DNA of 6,459 nucleotides from NCBI GenBank assembly GCA_028691595.1, contig JAQUZA010000187.1, positions 1 to 6,459 of the forward strand, read 5' to 3'. The notes under the pieces are model-generated. The model saw nothing but the letters and a program-made list of their open reading frames with translations, was not told the DNA's origin and did not search any database. Positions 1-5,339 of this stretch are shown piece after piece. Origin of the DNA: Candidatus Rifleibacteriota bacterium (GTDB lineage: Bacteria; Muiribacteriota; Ozemobacteria; Ozemobacterales; Ozemobacteraceae). Both the position numbers and the translations under genes were made by a program. Each line of letters starts with the position of its first letter. Within the stretch, counting starts at the first letter, position 1.

Positions 1-1
1 T

Positions 2-1375
2 ATCGGCCGGCACTTTGAGAATGATGCGGTAACCGCTGTTCTTATCGGCCCGGACTGCCGTTCAATCAAGGGTGTGTTGCTGCTTTCGCATTATCTTAAA
101 CAGCTTCTCGCTTGTCCTGAAGGAGCTCTGGAGACTCTTGACACTTCGAGCCTTGAGCCGGCAATTATTGTTGGCGAAGATTGCCTTCTTTTTGATGTGT
201 TTTTGCTCTACGAGAAAAACGATTATCAGCCGGTTTTTTTCAGAAACAGCAGTTCAGGTGAGCTTAGAACGCTGAATTATCGCAGCTTTATTTCGCTGCA
301 GAAATATTCGCCAACCTGTGCGTTGCGCCAGATTCAGGTAGCCGTCGATTCTGAAAACCTGGTTAAGGCCGCCGGTATTCTTCCTGAACTGGCGCGAATT
401 CTCATAAACAATAAAACAGCCGTCAGTCAGGTTAACCGGTTGATAACCGATTTTGCTGATATGACTCTTATACGTGCAATTGAACTGGCGGTAAAAAAGC
501 TTGGAGCACCGCCGACAGAGTTCTGCTTTCTGGCCATGGGCAGTCAGGGCAGGCGTGAGCAGACTTTGTGCACTGACCAGGATAATGCGATTATCTTTGC
601 AGATGTAGTTGAGCTTGAAGAGGCCAGGGTTAGAGCCTATTTTGAGGCCCTTGGAAGTGAAGTATGTGATCTGCTGCATCGTTGTGGTTATTCATACTGC
701 CCCGGTAACATAATGGCAAAAAACCCCGCCTGGTGTCAGCCTTTGAAAAAGTGGAAAGAAATGTTTTCTTCATGGATAACAACTCAGGAATCCCAGGATC
801 TTTTGCAGACCAAGATTTTTTTTGATTTTCGTCCGGTTATCAGCCCTGAAGTTAAATATGAGGGCCCGGGCCGGTTGATAGACGGGTTGCAAAAGCATCT
901 CGAGGCCGAGCTGGCAGCCAACCCGCGTTTCTTTTTCCTTCTTGCCAGAGATATTCTTCAATATGAGCCGCCGCTGGGAGTTTTTGGCAATTTTATCGTT
1001 GAAGATAAAGCGCAGAAAACTGATGTGCTCGACATAAAATCAGTTATGAGCATGATTGTCGATTTTTCCCGGATATACGCTTTGAAGCACAAAATTCGCG
1101 AAAGAAATACTCATGACAGACTTAAAGCCCTGCGCGAGGCCGGGGTATTGTCTGATCAGAGCTATTATGAGCTTAAAATTGCCTATAGCTATCTGATGCG
1201 GATAAGACTCGATAAACAGGCTGTTTCGATTGATCAGGGTACTGGTCCTGATAATTTTGTCAGCCCCGAACTTTTGACCTCGATTGATCAGAAAATTCTC
1301 AAGGAAATCTTTGTTCAGATCAAGAATTTTCAGGTCAGGCTCAGTTATGATTTTACCGGCATGATGCTTACCTGA
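2..1375 (+). CDS. CBS-domain / DUF294 putative nucleotidyltransferase (5' end outside window)
   Basis: The frame is open from the first bases of the window, so the true start lies upstream; a GTG at 74 is only an internal codon. About 457 residues are visible. The beginning (to about base 290) reads like the end of a CBS pair, with hydrophobic strands and a 'KNDYQPVF' segment near bases 215-238. A helical linker follows, then the nucleotidyltransferase motif GSQGRREQTLCTDQDNA at 539-589, whose two Asp residues would bind metal. Next comes a 'CPGNIMAKNPAW' signature near 697-732, 'FFDFRPV' near 818-838, and a C-terminal helical domain of DUF294_C type (about 910-1370). Family members usually carry an N-terminal cyclic-nucleotide-binding domain and/or CBS pair and resemble the GlnD nucleotidyltransferase fold. 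Their substrate is generally unknown, so the enzymatic role is inferred from the fold. All catalytic motif residues are present. The protein is cytoplasmic, with no membrane segments seen. It is probably cotranscribed with the phosphoesterase that begins 11 bases downstream. Confidence 0.9.
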   Translation: MGRHFENDAVTAVLIGPDCRSIKGVLLLSHYLKQLLACPEGALETLDTSSLEPAIIVGEDCLLFDVFLLYEKNDYQPVFFRNSSSGELRTLNYRSFISLQKYSPTCALRQIQVAVDSENLVKAAGILPELARILINNKTAVSQVNRLITDFADMTLIRAIELAVKKLGAPPTEFCFLAMGSQGRREQTLCTDQDNAIIFADVVELEEARVRAYFEALGSEVCDLLHRCGYSYCPGNIMAKNPAWCQPLKKWKEMFSSWITTQESQDLLQTKIFFDFRPVISPEVKYEGPGRLIDGLQKHLEAELAANPRFFFLLARDILQYEPPLGVFGNFIVEDKAQKTDVLDIKSVMSMIVDFSRIYALKHKIRERNTHDRLKALREAGVLSDQSYYELKIAYSYLMRIRLDKQAVSIDQGTGPDNFVSPELLTSIDQKILKEIFVQIKNFQVRLSYDFTGMMLT

Positions 1376-1376
1376 C

Positions 1377-1380
1377 AGGA
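1377..1380 (+). promoter_or_regulatory. ribosome binding site of the metallophosphoesterase
   Basis: AGGA lies six bases before the ATG at 1387 and just after the stop codon of the preceding gene. It supports this start and translation from a shared transcript. Confidence 0.6.
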
Positions 1381-1386
1381 AACCAG

Positions 1387-2109
1387 ATGATTTTGATAAT
1401 TGGCGATGTTCATGGACAATTTCAGGTGCTCAACGAGCAGATACAATTTGCAGAGAGCTTTTGTGAGTGCACCATCGATGCGGTGATCGTTCTCGGCGAC
1501 ATGGGTATCTATGAACATTCGTTAAGCCGCTATTTTGTTACCGTTTCTCAATGTTTCAAAAGGCCGGTATATTTTTTGGACGGCAACCACGAAGAATTTT
1601 CGCGGTTCGAAAGCCTGGTCGAGAGTTATAAAGATTTCATGACCCATCTGCCGCGCGGTCAGGTAACCAGAATCTGTGATATCAATTTTTTATCGCTCGG
1701 CGGGGCCTGTTACATGGATGCCCTGAATTCGCCCCCGGGTTCTGAAATACGCGACCAGGATATTGACCTTTGTCTCGCTAACAGGCCTGAAGACGTTGAT
1801 TTGATAATTTCTCATGACTGCCCATCCGGGATTGGCGTTCCAGGAACACCTGGCTTTGAATTTTACGGAAAGCCCGGATTTGCCAGAAGCCAGGAACTTG
1901 TAGCTCGTTTTAAACCACGCAAATGGTTTTTTGGTCACCATCACCGCTGGTTCAATGCCAGGATCGAAAATACTGAATTCCTTGGGCTTCCTGAGAGCTG
2001 GAAAGGCTTTGGGCTTTTGGATGCGGCGATGAATTATCGAAAGGTTGAGCACCAGGTTGCCATCGGTCAGACATGGCTGCAGTGGCTGATAAAGAAACTG
2101 TTTGGCTGA
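1387..2109 (+). CDS. calcineurin-like metallophosphoesterase
   Basis: This is a complete 240-residue cytoplasmic protein with the ordered dinuclear-metal motifs of the calcineurin-like phosphoesterase family: GDVHG (D7, H9), GDMG (D38), GNHE (N67, H68), a histidine in 'ISHD' (H143) and GHHH (H184, H186). All metal ligands are present, so it should be an active phosphodiesterase or phosphomonoesterase. The substrate (nucleotide, protein phosphate or other) cannot be read from the sequence. No signal peptide or membrane span is visible. The C-terminus ends in a short amphipathic stretch rich in Trp, Leu and Lys. The ATG start sits six bases after an AGGA site. The gene follows the CBS/DUF294 gene by 11 bases, so the two are probably one operon, and it ends before a strong hairpin at 2157-2193. 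A role opposing or complementing the upstream nucleotidyltransferase is a guess from linkage only. Confidence 0.92.
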   Translation: MILIIGDVHGQFQVLNEQIQFAESFCECTIDAVIVLGDMGIYEHSLSRYFVTVSQCFKRPVYFLDGNHEEFSRFESLVESYKDFMTHLPRGQVTRICDINFLSLGGACYMDALNSPPGSEIRDQDIDLCLANRPEDVDLIISHDCPSGIGVPGTPGFEFYGKPGFARSQELVARFKPRKWFFGHHHRWFNARIENTEFLGLPESWKGFGLLDAAMNYRKVEHQVAIGQTWLQWLIKKLFG

Positions 2110-2156
2110 TAGAAAAAGTTTCAGCGTTAAGCAGAAAATTAGTTTCCTGAAATAAA

Positions 2157-2193
2157 CCGGGGGCTTCTGACTGTTTAAATCAGAAGCCCCCGG
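2157..2193 (-). terminator. rho-independent terminator between convergent genes
   Basis: A perfect 14-bp inverted repeat (CCGGGGGCTTCTGA at 2157-2170, its complement at 2180-2193) encloses a nine-base loop. Read on the minus strand, the stem is followed directly by TTTATTTC, a reasonable U-tract, so it is best assigned to the small exported-protein gene that ends at 2216. On the plus strand there is no immediate T-tract (the first T-run begins at 2201), but the stem may also stop transcription from the phosphoesterase side. Confidence 0.85.
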
Positions 2194-2215
2194 AACGGAC
2201 TTTTCAGATTTTTGC

Positions 2216-2788
2216 TTAGCGAACCATTATTACTGAGCCTGGCAGATTGGGCATATTGACACGGGTAGGAGTGCCGCTGACCTGGCCCCAGTTGAAACCA
2301 CGAAATATTCTTACCAGCACGGCTCCGATTCCCATGGCTACTGGAGCGGCGATCAAGGCTCCGGCTGCAGTGCGTCCATGCGAGTGACCGTTGTGGTGGC
2401 TGTGATGGTTCTGAGAGCATGAGTTGTTATTAGATTTTTCAACAATTCTCATGGCCCGGTTGATGCTGTCGAGCGCGTCGTGACGGTTATTCCAGAGAAT
2501 TTCCATTTTTGCACTGTCGATAACACGATCCAGACGGCGTTCAAAACAATGAGAAACCCCCTGTTTTTTGAGAAGCCGCTGAGCGTGGCTCAGGTAAGGG
2601 CGGGCGTTCTGTATTTCTGTATAGGCTCTGCCACTGGCAACAATATTGCATGCGGCATTGAGGTCAGAATAAATACCGTTCACAAGGTCGCTCTGGCTGT
2701 AATAACCAGCCATTGCCTGGGGAAAAAACGAGAAAACGAAAGAGCAGACGAGCACGAGACAAAGAACCTTCGAAAAATTGCGTTTCAT
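2216..2788 (-). CDS. exported small protein with a histidine-rich cluster, function unknown
   Basis: I do not recognise a family for this 190-residue protein. Residues 1-27 form a clear Sec signal peptide: basic MKRNFSK, a hydrophobic core rich in Leu, Val and Phe, then AMA before Gly28, a good signal peptidase I site. Residues about 33-118 are predominantly helical, with regularly spaced hydrophobics and three Cys in the mature protein (47, 81, 124). A cluster of six histidines follows (HHSHHNGHSH, residues 128-137), then a Gly/Ala-rich hydrophobic stretch at about 141-162 that could be a membrane segment or glycine-zipper-like helix. The tail is rich in Pro and Asn. Metal binding in the periplasm is suggested by the His cluster but not shown. 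The ATG has a GAGGT site seven bases upstream. The gene stands alone, convergent with the phosphoesterase and divergent from the kinase operon. A 241-codon plus-strand frame overlaps it, but the signal peptide, ribosome site and terminator favour this strand. Confidence 0.8.
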   Translation of the reverse strand: MKRNFSKVLCLVLVCSFVFSFFPQAMAGYYSQSDLVNGIYSDLNAACNIVASGRAYTEIQNARPYLSHAQRLLKKQGVSHCFERRLDRVIDSAKMEILWNNRHDALDSINRAMRIVEKSNNNSCSQNHHSHHNGHSHGRTAAGALIAAPVAMGIGAVLVRIFRGFNWGQVSGTPTRVNMPNLPGSVIMVR

Positions 2789-2795
2789 TCTATTT

Positions 2796-2800
2796 ACCTC
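2796..2800 (-). promoter_or_regulatory. ribosome binding site of the exported protein
   Basis: On the minus strand GAGGT (part of AAGAGGT) lies seven bases before the ATG at 2788. This fixes the start directly in front of the signal peptide and supports the minus-strand reading. Confidence 0.7.
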
Positions 2801-2812
2801 TTCTTACAATCT

Positions 2813-2876
2813 GGTGCCCGTAACTTTGAGACCCGGCACCTGCCTTGCCGGAAAATTAGCGGTTCCGGTTGGCAAG
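2813..2876 (-). repeat. two tandem hairpins in the leader of the exported-protein gene
   Basis: Read as minus-strand RNA, the first hairpin pairs CCGGAA (2868-2863) with TTCCGG (2853-2848) around a nine-base loop. It is extended below a four-base bulge by CTTG (2876-2873) with CAAG (2847-2844). The second pairs GGTGCC (2840-2835) with GGCACC (2818-2813) around a 16-base loop and ends 12 bases before the ribosome site. A competing stem, CCGGC (2837-2833) with GCCGG (2851-2847), would use parts of both, so two folds are mutually exclusive. No known riboswitch consensus is recognisable. The pairing is seen; a regulatory role is inferred. Confidence 0.45.
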
Positions 2877-3058
2877 TGGCTTTAAGCGAATTCTGTGCCA
2901 TGTTTTTTGGCGCGGTTGTTTGCGCCTGCTTTGGGGCTTCTGCAAGTGAGTTTGCGGACTTTTTGCCGATCCGTGAAAGTAGAAAATTTGTCTGCAAACG
3001 CCGAATTTTTATCACCGGCGGCATGAAAATTCATCAGCAATGTTCTTTTACAATCCTG

Positions 3059-3081
3059 GAAGGCAGGAGTTGGCAGCCTTC
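3059..3081. repeat. inverted repeat upstream of the kinase promoter
   Basis: GAAGGC at 3059-3064 and GCCTTC at 3076-3081 form a 6-bp stem around 11 bases. An overlapping alternative pairs AGGCA (3061-3065) with a TGCCT further right (3093-3097). No T-run follows, so this is not an intrinsic terminator. It lies about 60 bases upstream of the -10 box at 3142 and could be a regulator site, though such short repeats also occur by chance. Confidence 0.3.
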
Positions 3082-3138
3082 TGTCATCCCCGTGCCTGAA
3101 TTTATGATTCTTAAGGTTTATCTGCTTTGGGCTTATCG

Positions 3139-3147
3139 TGGTATAAT
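3139..3147 (+). promoter_or_regulatory. extended -10 promoter of the kinase operon
   Basis: TGGTATAAT gives a perfect TATAAT hexamer at 3142-3147 preceded by TGN, the extended -10 form that can work with a weak -35. The best -35 candidates (around 3117-3124, TTTATCTG) are poor. Transcription would start near 3154, about 20 bases before the ATG at 3174. This position would make a start at TTG 3165 unlikely. Confidence 0.55.
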
Positions 3148-3173
3148 TCTCAGAGTGATGCCGGTTGTGGCGC

Positions 3174-4094
3174 ATGACACAAATTTGTCTGAAAATGTGG
3201 GGTAAACTTTTGGAGAGCAGAAATCCTGAAGCAAAGAACAGCACGGGGCGTTCAGCTGCCAATCAGAAAAAGCTCGAAATTCTCGGAGAGCTTATCTCAG
3301 GAATCACCCATGAAATTAACACACCGATGCACTACCTCGAAAACAATCTGACTTTTTTAAAGGTTGCTTTCAAAGGCATGATCGACCTTTCTGAGGCTTA
3401 TCAAAGACTCCTGCAAAAAACCCGGCAGGGCGAAACAATTTCTTTTTCAGACTGGCAGTCGCTCGACATAATCGAAAAAGAGGCCGAACCTGAATATCTC
3501 AGAACCGAGATTCTTCAGGCGCTGCAGCAGTCACATCAGGGCATCGATATGGTATCCCGGCTGGTTCTGGCGTTAAAAGACTTTTCGCACCCGGCTCTGC
3601 ATAATTTTTCTTTGACCGATGTCAATAAATGTATCGATACGGTATGCACCATTTCACGCCATGAATGGAAACGCGTCGCCGACCTGAATTTGAATCTTGC
3701 CAGCGATCTTCCGTATCTTTATGGTTCGCGTGATGAAATGCATCAGGTGCTTATCAACCTTGTTGTCAACGCTGCCCAGGCGATAAATGAAAAAATTACG
3801 GCTGGTCAATACAAACGTGGGCAGATAAGTATTTCAACCAGGGCGGTTGGCGACAAAATTGAGGTGGTGGTAAGTGATGATGGCCCGGGCATTTCACCAG
3901 AAAATCTGCAGCTGATCTTTGAGCCAGATTTTACCACCAAAGCGGCCGGGCATGGTACCGGGCTTGGCTTGAGCCTGGTAAGGCGCATTGTTGAAAACGA
4001 TCATGGTGGCCAGATTATCGTTGACTCTGAACCTGGCAAAGGCAGTTCTTTCAAGATGGTCATACCGCATCGCCGTAACGAGCAGCAAACCTGA
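3174..4094 (+). CDS. soluble sensor-less histidine kinase
   Basis: The protein has 306 residues from this ATG. The H-box (GITHEINTP) puts the phosphorylated histidine at residue 46. A long two-helix hairpin follows, ending in 'LALKDFSHP', as in the kinase subgroup with an HEINTP box and an enlarged dimerisation domain. The ATPase domain has an N-box (DEMHQVLINLVVNAAQAI, Asn195 and Asn199), a G1 box (DDGPGIS, 235-241), an F-box (IFEPDFTT) and a G2 box (GHGTGLGLSLV, from 259). All catalytic residues are present. There are no membrane spans, PAS or other input domain, so the signal must come through protein partners or the short N-terminus. The start is uncertain. TTG 3165, ATG 3174, ATG 3195 and TTG 3210 are all in frame; ATG 3174 has no good ribosome site, whereas TTG 3210 has GGGGT seven bases upstream. 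The gene is first in an operon with the receiver-HDOD and receiver-PP2C genes, its likely partners. Confidence 0.92.
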   Translation: MTQICLKMWGKLLESRNPEAKNSTGRSAANQKKLEILGELISGITHEINTPMHYLENNLTFLKVAFKGMIDLSEAYQRLLQKTRQGETISFSDWQSLDIIEKEAEPEYLRTEILQALQQSHQGIDMVSRLVLALKDFSHPALHNFSLTDVNKCIDTVCTISRHEWKRVADLNLNLASDLPYLYGSRDEMHQVLINLVVNAAQAINEKITAGQYKRGQISISTRAVGDKIEVVVSDDGPGISPENLQLIFEPDFTTKAAGHGTGLGLSLVRRIVENDHGGQIIVDSEPGKGSSFKMVIPHRRNEQQT

Positions 4095-4100
4095 AATCAC

Positions 4101-4107
4101 AGGGAGG
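4101..4107 (+). promoter_or_regulatory. strong ribosome binding site that fixes a TTG start
   Basis: AGGGAGG ends five bases before the TTG at 4113. No ATG start is near, and the receiver domain begins immediately after this codon, so TTG initiation is well supported. Confidence 0.75.
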
Positions 4108-4112
4108 AAACT

Positions 4113-5339
4113 TTGAAACAATTCAGCGTCTTGTTTGCTGACCCTGATAAAAATGTTCACGACGGGCATCGCAGAATGATAAAAGCCCTGAAACCGTCAT
4201 GGTCGCTGGTTTTTGCTTCGACAGCCCGCGAAGCCATGTCTAAAATTGTTATTCTCAGGCCAGATGTCATTGTCTCTGAACTGGGTCTAACACTAGAAGA
4301 TGGCTCAGATCTGCTTAAGACTGTTCAACAGGCTTTTCCCGAAATTATTCGTATCGTTCTTTCGAGTGAGCCTGATGGCGAATCTGAAGTGGTGCTGCGC
4401 GCTACCCAGTCTGCACACCGGTTTCTTGCCAAACCTTGCAAAGGTGAGGCCCTTGTTGAGCAGATCGAGAAGGCTGGAGGTTTAAGAAGACTTCTAAAAA
4501 GCAAAGAGCTGCTCGAAATTATCGGCGGAATCCCATACCTGCCAAGTTTGCCAACTATTTTTCATGAACTGGTCGAAGCCATAGAGTCGCCATTGACTTC
4601 GCTCAGTGAGATTGGCGATATTATTGCCAGAGATGTCTCGATGACCGGCAGAGTTCTTCATCTGGTCAATTCAGCATTTTTCGGGTTGCCGCGCCAGGTT
4701 TCGAACCCACAGACTGCAGTGGTTATGCTGGGGATCAATGTCATCAAATCGCTTGTCTGCTATGTTAAACTCTTTTTTGCCGCTCCTGATGTAATTATGC
4801 CCGGTTTATCACTTGATCAGATGTGGCTTCACAGTTCTCTCGCTGCCAGACTCAGCAAAGAAATTGCCGCTAACTGCAATGCCCCGGCAAATGTGCAGGA
4901 AAATGCCTTCCTTGCTGGTATGCTGCACGATGTTGGCAAGCTGTTGCTGCTCGATCATCCGCGCTATTACAACCGTGTGCTCAGGCCACTCTCAGAGAGC
5001 AGCGAAAAAGTTTTTTCTGAGGCTGAATACGCTACTTTCGGCACCTCGCATGCCGAAATTGGCGCTTACCTGCTGGGTTTGTGGGGTTTGTCCGACCAGG
5101 TCGTCGAGGCAGTTGCCTGCCATCATCGGCCTTCACAGTTGAATTTTGAAAGCTCAGTGGTTCTCAGAGCCACACACCTGGCAAATGCTCTGTTATGTAT
5201 GGCGGCCGGCGAAAATTTTTTGGTCGACAGCACGATAATGGCCGACCCTTGTGTGAAAAAGTCTTTTGCCGGCTGGAAAAAGCGTGCCGAAACTCTATAC
5301 AGGGAAAGTGTTAATGAAGCCAAAAGTTCTGCTGGTTGA
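4113..5339 (+). CDS. response regulator-like protein: degenerate receiver plus HDOD domain
   Basis: This is a 408-residue cytoplasmic protein. Residues about 4-121 form a receiver fold: FADPDKNV where active receivers have VDDE, 'PDVIVSELGL' around the acceptor position, Ser84, and a conserved Lys107 in AKPC. The acceptor position holds Glu56 (GAA, 4278-4280) instead of Asp, and one acidic-pocket Asp is Pro11, so normal phosphorylation is unlikely. Residues about 137-335 are an HDOD domain: LPSLP (143-147), LVNSAFFGL (184-192), and an HD pair retained in MLHDVGK (H272, D273), followed by 'HAEIGAYLL' and a 'CHHRPSQ' segment. HDOD domains are HD-GYP relatives mostly regarded as non-catalytic signalling modules. 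Whether this one hydrolyses anything is unknown. The gene starts at TTG 18 bases after the kinase stop, behind a strong ribosome site, and overlaps the next gene by 26 bases. Cotranscription with both neighbours is very likely. Confidence 0.93.
   Translation: MKQFSVLFADPDKNVHDGHRRMIKALKPSWSLVFASTAREAMSKIVILRPDVIVSELGLTLEDGSDLLKTVQQAFPEIIRIVLSSEPDGESEVVLRATQSAHRFLAKPCKGEALVEQIEKAGGLRRLLKSKELLEIIGGIPYLPSLPTIFHELVEAIESPLTSLSEIGDIIARDVSMTGRVLHLVNSAFFGLPRQVSNPQTAVVMLGINVIKSLVCYVKLFFAAPDVIMPGLSLDQMWLHSSLAARLSKEIAANCNAPANVQENAFLAGMLHDVGKLLLLDHPRYYNRVLRPLSESSEKVFSEAEYATFGTSHAEIGAYLLGLWGLSDQVVEAVACHHRPSQLNFESSVVLRATHLANALLCMAAGENFLVDSTIMADPCVKKSFAGWKKRAETLYRESVNEAKSSAG
5301..5306 (+). promoter_or_regulatory. 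ribosome binding site inside the HDOD gene
   Basis: AGGGAA lies seven bases before the ATG at 5314, within the last codons of the HDOD gene. It supports initiation inside the upstream frame and translational coupling of the two proteins. Confidence 0.65.

Larger units (their letters stand above)
2789..3164. other. 376-bp gene-free divergent intergenic region
   Basis: This stretch separates the minus-strand exported-protein gene from the plus-strand kinase operon. It holds the ribosome site at 2796-2800, inverted repeats at 2813-2876, a GGCGC/GCGCC repeat at 2909-2926, another hairpin at 3059-3081 and an extended -10 box at 3139-3147. Short frames on both strands cross it, but none has a convincing ribosome site or protein-like composition. 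I could not pick out a convincing promoter for the minus-strand gene. Confidence 0.6.

Noticed and set aside
2811..2880. Possible TPP-like riboswitch on the plus strand (GGTGCCC, TGAGA, ACCTG fragments)
   Set aside because: The fragments are out of the normal arrangement, the conserved ACCTGATC and final GGGA-type elements are missing, and no thiamine gene lies downstream on that strand.
2909..2926. GGCGC/GCGCC inverted repeat as an intrinsic terminator
   Set aside because: Only 5 bp, with no T-run after the stem in either direction (the Ts at 2903-2908 precede it on the plus strand and read as As on the minus strand).
2789..3164. c-di-GMP (GEMM) riboswitch, considered because of the signalling genes nearby
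   Set aside because: Neither strand has the conserved core (the CACGCACAGGGCAAACC-type and GACGCAAAGCC-type segments).
2480..3205. A 241-codon plus-strand open frame across the exported-protein gene and the intergenic region
   Set aside because: It is antisense to a gene with a clear signal peptide, ribosome site and terminator. Its translation shows no recognisable domain, it has no good ribosome site, and it runs through the kinase promoter.
2794..3262. Minus-strand open frames of 76 and 126 codons in the intergenic region
   Set aside because: Basic, low-complexity translations without ribosome sites or domain features; the longer one also runs antisense into the kinase gene.
4813..5142. 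A 109-codon plus-strand frame within the HDOD gene
   Set aside because: It is a shifted-frame shadow of a well-supported HDOD domain, with no ribosome site or domain of its own.
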